Source: Ciborinia camelliae
Lineage: Eukaryota > Ascomycota > Leotiomycetes > Helotiales > Sclerotiniaceae
NCBI GenBank assembly: GCA_025890175.1
Contig: JANPYM010000007.1
Span: 2,127,517 to 2,191,516 of the forward strand
Length of the DNA stretch: 64,000 nucleotides
Reading direction: 5' to 3'
The translations under genes and the position numbers were made by a program. Positions 24,620-35,800 of this stretch are shown in pieces. The notes below the pieces were generated by a model. It worked only from the letters and a program-made list of their open reading frames with translations. It was not told the origin of the DNA and made no database searches. Numbering within the stretch: the first letter of the stretch is position 1; the number at the start of each line of letters is the position of its first letter.

Positions 24620-27600
24620 ATGACGTTGAGTAAGTCATTTCCAATTCACAGTCATTATTCACCTTACAACTTTAACTCTTCTTCAAAATTTACTCATACT
24701 CCAATCGTTTTTGATTTTGTACCGGAGGAATCAGAGAAAGAATTAGAAGCGGCAGCTATTGCGGGAGTACCTGAACTAGAAGAACTCAAGATGAGCTCTA
24801 GTCCAGAAAAGAGGTCGAGATCCGTCTCCCGCTTGCACCGCATATCCGCATATTTCCCAAGTATTTTTGGAGAAACAGATTCTAAGTCCAATGAAGGAAA
24901 GCTTCCAGCAATACCACAAAATGCCAACCTTCCTATGCGACAACCACCATCTCCCGAACCCTCCGCGATCCCTCCTATGCCGACTAGTTCTCCGCCGCCA
25001 CCACCACCGACTGAATCAGCTCCGAATAAATTACAAAAGGAACAAGCTCAGAACAACTTATCGCCACTCAATCTTAGCGCCTCGCCATCGCCAGATGTAA
25101 CTGAACCCGTCAATCAACGGAGAGGCAGACATGGTTCCACTTCGAACGTGAACTCCCTTGCACCTCCATCTACGAGTGGTACTGGGAATAGATCAGTGTC
25201 ATCTCCTGTATCTAGTCGACCAATGTCATACACTTCCGATGGTGAGAGTAATGCAAAGGCAAGCAAGCGGAGGAGTTTTTTCCCTGTAAAGACAAGATCA
25301 AGACATTCAGCATCGAATTCCGGCGCTGATGATAGATCCTCTGCTTGGGTCATTGCTGGGGATCAAAAGATTGATTACAATATATCCTTAGTCAAAAATG
25401 GAGAGAAGGTATGATCCTAGCGGTGAACTTCTAAACGATATATTGTCGCTGACGGGTTACTGCAGGTGCCAGAATTATGGGAAGAATACTGCGACACTTT
25501 TGTCCACGTTTTTCCAGAATCATTTAGTCATGGACCATCATTCAAGGTTCCCTCCTTGATCTTATCATCATCCAAACCTCTTTGCGAACTTATAAGCAGC
25601 AGTGTTGCCAAGCGCAGGACAACGAGTCTCGATTCAGCTGGTAGACAAAGCCCGGACGCTTCAGTCCAGATTAGTACACCTCCATATACTCCTGTTGATG
25701 GAGCAACTGCTTCTGATGCATCTTCGGATTATATGAACGCCTTTCCCGAAAATAATGAAGATATTCATATTTATTTCCCAACAGAATTATCCACCGATGA
25801 CCCTGCTAAATTCTCTCCCGAAGATATTCAAAATGTTGTCAATGTACGAAATTTCTTTGCATTTATGACGGGGCAACCACTTGTAGCTACCAAAAATTGT
25901 CCTACCATTTACCATATCTTCTTGTCCATATCCGACATGTTACAGAGGTTCGAATTTAGCAATTTTGACGGATCGACATACGGAGAGGCAGCAGCAGCTA
26001 GTTTTGCCTTTTTCCTGGATGATTATCGTTTAGCAGATGTCAGACAAAGTCGAGAGAAGACCATTGAAGCAGTTGTAATAGGAGAGCGCATGAGATCCAC
26101 CGAATTATATCACCAGGCATTTGTACACGCGGCGGGTAAATGGAATTCAATCAAGGAGCTCAAATCAAACGTTTTCCAGGAAATTTCCAACAACACACGT
26201 GATCGATTGGAGCGAGCTTCCTTGGAGCTTATTCAGCGACAACAACGTGCCGAGGAACGATTGACGGATTTCGAATACCCTGCCCTGTTTTCCGGTGCAG
26301 CAGCATCGAAAACAAGCGCAGAATCTAAGATTGCTCGATTCCCAAACTGGAAATCAAATTTCCTAAATATGAGAAAGCATATATTATCATACTACAAGAT
26401 TGTTTATGGTCAATGGCCACCAAAGCAAAAGAGCAAGAATGAATTTACTGAAGGAGGTCTAAATCGTCAAGTGCTCAAGCAGCTCTATACTGATATGTGC
26501 GACCTTTATGACTTTATAGCTGACCGCGAAGCTATCACAACTCGATCTATGGACTCAGATGACCAGAACGCGGCTCATGCTAATCCAATTCATTTGGCGG
26601 CACGAAAGGTATTGGCTGAATTCGATAGGTCTTCTCCACCAGTTCTACCACCTATTCCATTCGATGTACCTCGAGTGCCGAGTATAGCGTCTATCGAGGC
26701 CGGCTACCCTCTTCTGTCCCCGAAGGATCAACACAAGGCATCAACTCGAAAGCTCAAGGAATACGAACTACTTCTCGTCTTGGCTAAGAGTCATAACCTC
26801 GATGCTGATAAGAAAACTCCATTTATGGAGATGTATAAGTCATTCGAGGAGAAAGAGTCGAAGAGTAAAAATGCTCAAGAATTGGCCGACCAAAGATATG
26901 GACACTGGTTGTTCCTCTATGCAGTAATCCAATCACTTCCTATGCTTGTTATAGATGTGGAAAATATACTATACACCGAAGGAGTGGACTATTTCCTGTG
27001 CCAGCCGCCGCTGGGAAACTTGCCATGGTTGGAAGATGCATCTGGCGTGAAGATGGCATGGTATGGAGTTCAAGGTGGTCAGGGTGTGGTCAGTTTGCCT
27101 AGCGACGTCGTCAATTATGGCACCGAGGGTGTATATCGAAGATCACATTGTTGGACTGTCGCTCAAACATGGATCAATAATGCTGAAGCCAGCGACTTCT
27201 CTCAACCATTTGCACCAGCAGACCAAGAAGAAGGATCAATGTCACCACTAGCACCTCCACCTGGATTCGGTGGAAGTTTTAGCCGACCAGATAGTCATGG
27301 TCGTGATAGCTCTCGAAGATCTAGCGTTGCGAGTAATGTTATGCTCGGTGTTGACAACCGCAGCAACAGTCGACAGTCTCAACGAAACAGTGTGATGCTG
27401 GGTTTGGAAATGCTACCAATGCCAGGTAACATAGAGCCAGGATTCAGATCAGACTCGCCAGGTGGACGAGAATCACCCGCCATGGGACCAAGAACCGCAT
27501 CTCCATACAGCCGCAACAGCGTCAGTCGAAACAGCGTTGCCAGTTTCCATGCCGAGGGTCGACCGGCATCTTCTGGAAAGAAAGAATCCACGTTCGATGA

Positions 27601-27652
27601 TATCCTGGGCACGTCGGGATTGGGACAAAAGGACAAGGGAAAGAAGAAATGA
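24620..27652 (+). CDS. Large conserved fungal protein with low-complexity tails (possible DUF8004-type)
   Basis: Two exons (24,620-25,408; 25,466-27,652) flank a 57-bp intron (GTATGA, GCTGAC branch, CAG), giving 991 residues. The first roughly 235 residues are Ser/Pro-rich, with a poly-Pro run near residues 126-132 and basic patches, and look disordered. The junction reads VKNGEK-VPELWEEYCDTFVHV and opens a folded region of about 560 residues. Its blocks include PSFKVPSLILSSSKPL, IHIYFPTEL and RYGHWLFLYAVIQSLPMLV. The C-terminal 170 residues are again Ser/Asn/Arg-rich and end in a lysine cluster. The DTFVHV...GPSF pattern recalls a widespread uncharacterised fungal domain I believe is DUF8004; this label is from memory and should be checked. 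An alternative start is M57 (MSSSPEKRSR). No enzymatic motif was seen. Confidence 0.85.
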
Positions 27653-30481
27653 TGGAGGCAAGCTATTGGCGATTTTTCTTTATGTCTACATGAGGGATGG
27701 CGTTTCAAAAATTATAATCAAATTATAGGACTATCAGTGTGTGCGCGCGACGGGAGGGGAGGGGGAGGGGGGAAGGGGGAAGGGGGAAGGGGGAAGGGAT
27801 GGATAATATAGGATACCAAAAACTTGATAGGGCGATGTGCGGTATAGCGATTCAGCGAGCATATCCCGAGGAGCATTTTAATAGGTAGCGTGGGAAACTT
27901 CTTTTTCTTCTTCTTTATATCTTTGTTAGGGAGAGAAGGGGGGGGGGGGTGCGTAGCGAGGAGAGATTCCTTACCTACCTTACCAATGGGTGATGATGAC
28001 ATATCTTCTTGATCTTTCATTTCCTTGGTGCGGGGGGGGGGGGGGGGAGATCAAGCCGTGTAATTTTTAGGAGGACGACGTATAGTACAGTACGTACGTA
28101 CGGGGAGATGGAAGAAGATAGATGGTGGGGCCTGCCTGCCTGCCTGTTGGGCTGCTGGGCTGAGGGGATGAAAAGAAAGAGAAAAGAAAAGAGAGATGAG
28201 TTGAGTTGAGAGGGGCGGAAAGATACATACCTACCTTACCTAGGTACCTACCTATCTACTAGTTAATAATGAATATGTCATGTCATGTCATGTTTTGTGT
28301 TGTACCATGTTTTGTACCATGTATACTTCGTTTGCCTATGCCGTGTTCGGAGGATGGATGAGGGATATTTATTGATTGAATAATTGAAATGATTAAATGC
28401 ATGAATGCGTGGTCGTTTGTTCTCTTATGAGACGAGACGACTGCATGAGTAGACGAGGAGATGGGAGGGAAAGTTGGAAGTTGGAAGTTGGAAGTTGTTT
28501 TATGTAGGTATGCCTCACTGAGCCAGAGCCGGAGCCGGAGTCTCAGGGGCAGAGCAATTTGGTTGCATTTTACTCCAATCCTGGGTTTTTTTGGAAGGAG
28601 GGGGGGGTCGTTCTTTCTTTCTTTCTTTCTTTCTTTCTTTTTGGCTGAAGTTTTTTGAGGGGGGAAGGGAAGGGGGAAGGGAAGGGGGAAGGGAAGGGGG
28701 GAAGGGAAGATGTGCTGGCTGGGTATTCCGGGTGGATGGATAATGTACTTGTTATTGTAAGTCTGTAATTGTAATTGTTATTGTCGGTCTATAACTATAA
28801 TTTACTTCTAAACGTAAGTCTGTAATAGTCGAGACTCAATACTCAAGACTCAATACTCAAGACTCAAGAGTCAATAGGTACCTATTGAGGTAGGTACCAA
28901 GGTAGACACCGAGGTATTATGGTAAGTAAGGTGGTATTGTGCATAATAAATGTAGGCATCGTGGCGCATGTAGATATTGTGATTGTAGATCTTCATACCG
29001 GGCCGTGTTCCGGGCTGTTTACTATTGGGGAGGGGAGGAGGTAGGGGAGAGGGTTACATTTTCTTGATATAAGGGCGCTGGGGATGCTGGTATGGTGGTT
29101 TGCTGGTTTGCTCGGTAGGTAGGTAGGTAGGTAGGGGGGTAGGTAGGGAGGTAGGGAGCTAATTTTACTTTGAATGGGAGATGAGATGGGAAGGGGAGAT
29201 GAGATGGTGGGTGGGTGGTAGGATAGGTGGTAGGATAGGTGGGAGGAGTGGTGGAATTTGGGTGGTAGATAGGTGGGTACGATTTGGGAAGTAGGCTGGT
29301 AAGTGAGTAGTGATTGGGTGAGTGGAACTTGGGATGTAGGGAAGTAGGCAGGGATGGATTACTTGGTGACGGGATGTGTAGCAAAGTGGGATTTAATGGT
29401 AGAGTCTAGAGGAGGTGAATGGACTCGGAGTTGTATCTTTTAGGTTGCTTGCTTGCTTGCTTGCTTGATAGGTAGTTATATAGCTATTAATTAATGGACT
29501 TAAAGATTGAAGTGGTGGTAGTCGGGAGAAGGAAGAAAATTATAAAGAGATTGAGGGTGGTCTTTTGATTTACCGGTATGTAAGTAGAGGGAGAGGGGAG
29601 GTTTGGTTGGGGAAATAAAATTCAAAGAAAAAATTAGAAACTCTACCTAAGGTACCTATTGTTCTATCTACCGGTAAGTCTACCGATAGAGTACAGAGCG
29701 TTAAACGATTGTTCTATTTGCTATCTACATAAATCGTTAGCTTGGTAAGTTATTTATCGTTATATGCAAGCACGGGGCGATCATTTGTCCCGCCCCCTGA
29801 TCTACTAGATACCTAGGGAGTTAGCTGAATATAGAAAACTCACCTAGATTTAGAATTAGAGCGGGAATTCTAAACTTCTTTAGGAGGTGAAGCTTAGGTA
29901 AGACTCGCATTTCTATTAAGTGCCGGGTGGTTCATGTTCCATCCATACCTAACTGGGTCCTCCAAATTCCGCATTGGGAATTTGCGTGACATTTTCAATG
30001 GGGCAGGCATGGAGGTTTAAATTTTAAAATCCCCTAGCGTTGTGCATGGTGTGGAGACATTTAGGGGGATCATACTATTATCCGGTACCCGCCGGTTGTG
30101 ATCTACATACGTAAGTGGAAAACGCCCTGGATTAGGGCGATCTATTTATTTGTTGAAGCATGGTATTACTAGGTATAATAAGTATCATGTCAATATAATT
30201 TCAATAGAAGAATATTATCCGGGTTTGATGGTGGATTTTACATGGTTATGATCAGCATTTAAATTGCTGCCGAGAGGAGCAGATGTAACTCCCGGTTCAC
30301 CAAGAGACCGAGTGAAGGTAACCTAAGTCCACTTGCCGTATTCTTTGTTTGCATGCAGAACATAGAATTCAACCATGTATCGATGGCTTGATGGCTAGGA
30401 TGTCATGTACCGGTATGCATCTGAAATTTGCAGGCTGGGTTTATGAATCCAATGCTATCTATTCATGTCTCTCGAGGTAGG
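27653..30481. other. Long low-complexity intergenic region
   Basis: Nearly 2.9 kb without a gene. It has G-rich purine arrays (GGGGAA near 27,765-27,797 and 28,660-28,708), G12 (27,938-27,949) and G16 (28,032-28,047) runs, a TTTC array near 28,615-28,640, a GTAG array near 29,116-29,155 and a GCTT run near 29,445. Minus-strand open frames here, such as a Pro/Thr/Tyr-rich one at 29,022-29,384, simply translate these repeats. Confidence 0.7.
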
Positions 30482-30488
30482 TATAAAG
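30482..30488 (+). promoter_or_regulatory. TATA-like box upstream of secreted-protein gene
   Basis: TATAAAG lies 120 bp before the ATG of the small secreted protein, followed by a CA/CT-rich leader typical of highly expressed fungal genes. The position suits a core promoter with a leader of roughly 90 nt. Confidence 0.5.
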
Positions 30489-30607
30489 AGCATGGAGATT
30501 CCCAAGTCAAATAATCATCAATCCATCAATCAAACACTTCATCTCATCACCATTCAACAGCTACCTCAAACTTCCACCAACCCCTCTCAAACCAAACTTC
30601 AATCAAA

Positions 30608-31042
30608 ATGTACGCCTCACTCACCACCATCATCATGGCCGGCCTCCTCGCCGTCAACGTCGCCGCTCATCCAACAGTAAGTTACCAAACCCCATCAAAA
30701 ACCCATCAAATTCAAAATCAAAATATTAACCCCGTCTCCCTCCAGGCTGCCCTCCAAAGCTCGACATGGGGAAGCAAATGTCCCACCGGACCTCCTGCCT
30801 GCGCCGCCAACGGCAAATACACTTGCAAGAGTGAAGGGATCATTACTCTTCTGACCTGCACCAATATCTTGGACAACAATTCCATCAGCATCCCCATCGG
30901 TATCAGTCTCAAGGACCGTGATGTCGAGGCTCGTGCTGCGAAGAAGGATGGCGATTATTGCTGTACTAGCAAGGGTTTCCTTACGGCTAGCTGTCTTAAT
31001 GTGCTTAACGATAATGTTATCACCTTGCCTATTAGTCTTTGA
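30608..31042 (+). CDS. Small secreted cysteine-rich protein with internal duplication
   Basis: Two exons (30,608-30,676; 30,746-31,042) around a 69-bp phase-0 intron give 121 residues. Residues 1-20 form a signal peptide (MYASLTTIIMAGLLAVNVAA), so the product is probably extracellular. The mature part has seven cysteines (C-x6-C-x7-C-x10-C ... CC-x9-C). It contains two similar blocks: GKYTCKSEGIITLLTCTNIL continuing to a (S)I.IPI.ISL tail, and GDYCCTSKGFLTASCLNVLN continuing to VITLPISL. A charged linker (DRDVEARAAKK) separates them. The CC pair is hydrophobin-like, but the eight-cysteine hydrophobin pattern is not met. It could be a hydrophobin relative, a wall protein or an effector-like protein. 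The TATA box and CT-rich leader suggest strong expression. Confidence 0.8.
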   Translation: MYASLTTIIMAGLLAVNVAAHPTVSYQTPSKTHQIQNQNINPVSLQAALQSSTWGSKCPTGPPACAANGKYTCKSEGIITLLTCTNILDNNSISIPIGISLKDRDVEARAAKKDGDYCCTSKGFLTASCLNVLNDNVITLPISL

Positions 31043-32458
31043 GCCTTGAGCTGAGCTTGGATCTGTGGAAATGGAAATTTTCATCGTGGTGGACGGAGGC
31101 TTGGGGTTGGTGATGAATGGCTTGGAGGCAACACAGCGTGGTTTGGTCGATGTGAGACTTTTCTGGGGGGTTTATTTTCACTACATTGTGCGATTTAATA
31201 TCGTAGATGGTTGGAAAACTTAGATGATATTTTACTTAATAATAATCTTAAATGCCACGCCACTCACTATAAATATTGTTGGAGTGGCTTCACTCTCTCT
31301 ACTACTTATTCTATCATCTTTGTATTTGCTTGTGCAACAGCTTTGACGGGTCATGAGTGGCTTAGGAGTTGATCTACCCTGAGTGATCTTCCGCTTGATT
31401 TTGATAACTAATCAACGCTGTAGATATTCGAAGAAACGTAGCTTTCAACCCCGTTCTCCCTGCTCGCACTAGCTCTACATAGCGACATTTGATTGTAATA
31501 CGGTTCGAGTGAAACCGTCGGTGAAATATTGAATAGAAGACTAGATGTATTGACGTTCTGCCGTGGTCAAGGGAGTGTGGTATAGACATGTCTGTTGTTC
31601 CAGGGGCCATGATAGGTATATTGAGATGGATGGGAATAGATGTATTGAACTTTGTCGGTGTATTGAACTGCCTGATGGATATCAAAGCTACGGTTGATCA
31701 TTGCTTTGGCTGTGATACTGCTGCAAGCGAGATCGGTTAATTGGCTTTTATTGGCAAGGGAATTAGAAATCTCCAGCTAGGTAGATAGGTGCCTTAGATA
31801 GATTTCCAGAAGCGTCGTTGTTTATGCCAATGATTGGGTGGAAATGGAAGACGTCCCTGTTGCGAGAGCTTGGAGAACTTGAAGACCTTGATGGACTTAT
31901 GGTGGTGGCTACATATCATATTCACTAAGAATATTCATTTTATTCTACGATTCACAAGCTATCATGCTGCATTGAATGTAATCAATCAAAATCTTTAGGT
32001 CCGTTTTGTCGCGTATTCACTATTGGTTATTCTATCGTTTGCACAGCTCGTATGCTTCATGATGAATGTTCTGGGTAGTATTTCGGCTGGAAAATTCTAC
32101 CCCTTCATCCAAGCTACAGCCCCTCAGTGCTTTAGACCTCCAACGGTCGCTCTGATTTATTATTTAAGCTCAAACAACAAACACAATTGAGATACAATCG
32201 TGTACACCTTCAGGAAATCATCATCTTGTTTCTAACCTGGATTTAAGGTCCCTTACTTGGTTCTTAATACTCTCACCTAAATCATTACTTTGTCTCAATA
32301 ATCTACTTTGAGAAAATCGGAAAGCATTCGACTCTTCTTGGGCTTCTTCCATACTTTATCGTTCATCATCTTCCTAGCCCATTTATCAACCCAGTCGACT
32401 TTCAATTTACAGGGCAAACCCTTGGTGTTATCTATCTTCTAATCGAAAAGCTGCTACG
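31043..32458. other. Intergenic region
   Basis: 1.4 kb with no convincing gene. The 103-codon minus-strand frame at 31,374-31,685 has no recognisable domain. The right end, pyrimidine-rich, is the likely promoter and leader of the following BTB gene. Confidence 0.5.
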
Positions 32459-33750
32459 ATGGTGAAAGTTAATCCGGGTGGAGATATTCGAAAGAATTCA
32501 AAAATGAACGGCGACACAATGATAGCTGATCCTGATGGAGATGTGGTGCTTGTGTTGGATTCAAAGGAGCTTCAATCCGAAACCGAGATTGTCGCTAGAT
32601 CAGCAAATTCGTCACCAATGAGTACTTCATCAATTGAATCTGAAGACAATGGCACGCTATTATCAGATTCATTCTCTCAGCATCAGATCTCTCATGAGTC
32701 CTCAACCACCAAATCAGCCAAGATCCGAATTCTAGTATCTTCGAAACACATGTCGCTCGTCTCACCAGTATTCAAAGCGATGCTACAAGGTAACTTTCTA
32801 GAGGGTCTAAAGCTGAAAGAAACTGGCAAGATCGAGTTACCGCTTCCTGAGGATGATCCGCATGCATGGAAGATTCTGATTAATATCATCCACTGTCGGT
32901 TCAATTCTGTCCCACTAGAGGTTACATTACCATTGTTTACACAGCTTGCAGTCCTGGTCGACAAGTATCAAATGCTTGAGGTTCTTCATATATTCATTCC
33001 AATCTGGAAACGCGGGCTCAAATTCCAACCCAATTCATTATCGGAAGAAGACTTGATTCGTTGGATTTGCGTAGCATGGATGTTTAACTTGGCAGATGAA
33101 TTTAAACAAATCACTGCCCGAATTCAATACATCTGTGTTGGAGATTTTGGACACCTAATCAAGCGCTTGAATCTGGACAGCTTGCCGATTCCACAATTGG
33201 TCATTGGTAAGCTTTTGTTTTTCATAGTTTGAATATCAATTTCCACATTGGGACACCAGCTAACTAAGACAAAGATAAAATCGATGCATTTCGCGTTCAG
33301 AGAATCGGCTGGGCTATCAAAATTCTCGAGTGTACGATATCGCAATTCCAGAGTAGAATTCCCAACTGCCCAGGTCCCTATTGGTACAATCATCCGCCGA
33401 GGGATCAAAATGACCCTCACACCAAATGGTGTGATATGATGGTTCATGCTAGCCTTGTCGAATCTGCCACGGCTCAACAGATATATCCCGTTCCAACGGC
33501 ACCGTACAAGAAGTGGTCTTTCTCTACTTTTCAAGACAGCATAAAAAGCCTCAAAATTGTTACAGCTTGTTTCATTGCGAATGGCGGCTCGACACAACAA
33601 CATTCATACCACGAAAGTCTTATGGAATCAATACAAGACGTTAGCGGAGAATCAATTGGACTTGAACTGACAAGCTTAAAGGCCGGGGTTGAACCAACAA
33701 GCTTAAAGAAGACCAGAACTGAAAAAGTTTCCCAGAGTGCAACACAGTAG
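32459..33750 (+). CDS. BTB/POZ domain-containing protein
   Basis: Two exons (32,459-33,206; 33,275-33,750) with a 68-bp phase-1 intron (GTAAGC, CTAACT branch, AAG) give 407 residues. After MVKVNPGGDIRKNSKMNG the family motif IADPDGDVVLVLD appears, then a Ser-rich linker. The BTB core has LVSSKHMSLVSPVFKAML, LPEDDPHAWKILINIIHC, LAVLVDKYQM and WICVAWMFNLADEF. Exon 2 begins in the shared frame (DKIDAFRVQRIGW) and carries the second family block CDMMVHASL...IYPVPTAPYKKWS. The C-terminus holds a short imperfect repeat (ELTSLKAG / EPTSLKKT). It is the first of three plus-strand copies in 7 kb; an adaptor-type role is possible but no partner domain is seen. Confidence 0.87.
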
Positions 33751-34202
33751 CATTGAGGAACCAATTCTCCTTGTCTTCAAGTCATACAGATTTTTCGAAG
33801 GTCCTTGCTTTCTCTTACGTATCCAGGTATCAAATTTACTGAATATGAGACACCTCTTCAGAGTCTCAACAGTTGTATATCGTTGATTTTGTGACGTGTG
33901 GGTTTTCGGTTCATTTTTCTGTCGAATATAACTCACTCAGCCATACCGTTACTCTACACCAGCATTTTGTTCTCGCTTTTCATGATGCAGAGTATCAATT
34001 TATGATGGGGTATGCGGGGGAGAAGCGGGGGGTATCGGAACTGCCTTCATGCATGGATAATGATATAAGAATGGATGATGGTATACTTTCATTTTGATTT
34101 TTGATGGGCAATGAGGAGACTAAGGGGAAATATTTTTAGGTGTTATGGGTTATTGGGAGTTCTAATACCTACTCAGGGGTTGCATTTTGATGTACTTTTG
34201 TT
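33751..34202. other. Intergenic spacer before the palindromic element cluster
   Basis: Downstream flank of the BTB gene. Short frames on both strands (up to 77 codons) are without domains. No repeat was recognised before the foldback element. Confidence 0.5.
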
Positions 34203-34642
34203 GTAAGCAGTGAGGGCATTAGTATTTTCAGTATTTTGTTTACGCCCCACTCTAGTGATAGATATAGTATTTTTTGAAAATATTTGAATAAGTAATATAA
34301 AATATAATACTACTAATAATATTAATAATATTTTGAATATAATTTACTACTGAAAATATACTGAAATACCGGAATTTGCATATTTTTATAAATTCCTAAT
34401 AACATTAACTAATGAAATACTTGAAATATGCTAAAATACTTTTGGAATGCTTTTGGAATGCTTTCAAAATATGCAAATTCCGGTATTTTAGTATATTTTT
34501 AGTAGTAAATTATATCAAAAATATTATTAATATGTATATACATAAGTAGTATTAAAGTTTATACGTATTTTAATAAGTGGTATAGCTTTTATATCAGCCA
34601 CCGTTTCACTGTAGTATACTAATGCCTAGTACACTGGTTGTA
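34203..34642. mobile_element. Foldback (long inverted-repeat) element of about 440 bp
   Basis: Two arms of about 190 bp are imperfect reverse complements. The left arm starts cagtga-gggcattagta and runs to accggaatttgcatattt; the right arm runs from aaaatatgcaaattccggta to tactaatgcc...cactg. The central loop is about 70 bp and contains repeated tttggaatgc. AT-rich, with no coding capacity. It fits a MITE or foldback element. Confidence 0.8.
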
Positions 34643-34672
34643 AGAACACGTGAATGTGTAACATTCACCGTG

Positions 34673-34741
34673 TGGGGAATATGCTACGGATACAGGACTA
34701 GCGTGAAACGCTAGTCCCGTATCCTATAGCATATAATCCCC
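34673..34741. repeat. 33-bp-arm hairpin
   Basis: TGGGGAATATGCTACGGATA...ACTAGCG faces CGCTAGTCCCGTATCCTATA...ATCCCCA across a five-base loop (TGAAA). A second small palindrome (cacgtgaatgt / acattcaccgtg) lies just to the left at about 34,648-34,672. These may be subterminal hairpins of an element, or independent cruciform-prone sites. Confidence 0.75.
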
Positions 34742-34930
34742 ATACGATTAATGTAGATATTATACACAATAATACAACAAATTTACTCCGGTCATCGTAA
34801 TATACGAATCGTAGATGACCACGCAGATACTTAAGAAAATCAAGAAATATCTCAAATGTAATCTAAACGTTTAACTAATGAGTGTGCTTGATTTCAATTA
34901 TATATTGTAAGAAGACAATTTAAAGGGTTG

Positions 34931-35580
34931 TACTGATTCACCCCGTTCGTTAATCCAGCCTATTAACTAATTGGACCACTCGATTAATCAATGCGAACCC
35001 CTTACCCGAACGGGCGCCCCGTTAACCAATGGGATCAAGATAACTTTTTGAAGATATAACATTTGCTCTTTTAATTAATACAAAATCATATTCGAAATAA
35101 TGATAAAAATGAATTATTACTATTATTACGTTCTCGAATGCTAGTATGTTTTAATGGAACATTTTATTGATCAATGGGATATTAGATCGATTAATTAAAT
35201 GGAGCAAGGGTAAGATTGTTGGGAACTGCCAGGGTGGTTGCCTAAGGCATAGAGCTAGAGAGATAGGGCAGGAGCTAGAGAGCTAGAGCAGGAGCTAGAG
35301 AGTTAGGGCAAAAGCTAGAGAGTTAGGGCAAAAGCTAGAGAGTTAGGGCAAAAGCTAGAGAGTTAGGGCAAAAGCTAGAGGGTGTTTAAACAGTTTCTCT
35401 TCCAGGCAGAATCCTTTTCTTTTCATAGTTTTACTACAATACTATTCCGATGCCTAAGATGATGATCCTTTTTTCCGTGACAAAGATCGCCTTGTTCGGG
35501 TAAGGTGGGTTTCTATTGATTACCTAATTGAGTGGTCCAATTAGTTAATAGGCCAGATTGACGAACAGGGTGAATCAGTA
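34931..35580. mobile_element. TIR element of 650 bp with about 60-bp ends
   Basis: The left end (34,931-34,991) starts TACTGATTCACCCCGTTCGT and the right end (35,516-35,580) is its reverse complement with a handful of changes: both contain GGTCCAATTAGTTAATAGGC or its complement. The interior has no transposase frame but holds the 20-bp tandem array at 35,253-35,380. It begins with TA and ends with TA, compatible with Tc1/mariner-type target choice. Non-autonomous, with well-preserved ends. Confidence 0.85.
35253..35380 (+). repeat. 20-bp minisatellite AGCTAGAGAGTTAGGGCAAA
   Basis: About six head-to-tail copies; the last four are nearly identical and the first two are variant (gggcagg, gagcagg). 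It lies inside the 650-bp TIR element. Confidence 0.9.
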
Positions 35581-35629
35581 CCCCTCGCGTATTCAATTAC
35601 TAAAATTTGAAAATCTAAGTCAATTGTTA

Positions 35630-35800
35630 AGAGTATGACTCTACCTAGGATATGTGGGAAGCATAGAGTCGGATTGCTTGTAGGAATCGTAGAATCCACG
35701 ATTCCTACGAGCGTCGAGCGTCGCCGAGCATAGCCGCACCCGCGCTACGCTAAGCTACTTATGTACATAGGAACCGGAAGCGCGGAGCGCTTCAACATTA
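35630..35800 (+). repeat. Dispersed repeat S, copy A
   Basis: Begins gttaagagtatgactctacc and passes through tgtgggaagcatagagtcgg, attgcttgtaggaatcg and gtacataggaaccggaagcg, ending in the GC-rich hairpin AAGCGCGGAGCGCTT. The same ordered blocks recur on both strands at 58,257-58,762. Copy A alone has a GC-rich insert (gcgtcgagcgtcgccgagca) near 35,722. Probably a short non-autonomous element. Confidence 0.75.

Noticed and set aside
29022..29384. 120-codon minus-strand Pro/Thr/Tyr-rich frame, wall-protein-like
   Set aside because: It is the translation of GTAG and GGTGGTAGGATA tandem repeats; the same region gives similar biased frames in other phases.
30608..31042. Secreted protein called outright as a hydrophobin
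   Set aside because: It has a signal peptide and one CC pair, but seven cysteines in C-C-C-C-CC-C order rather than the eight of the hydrophobin pattern.
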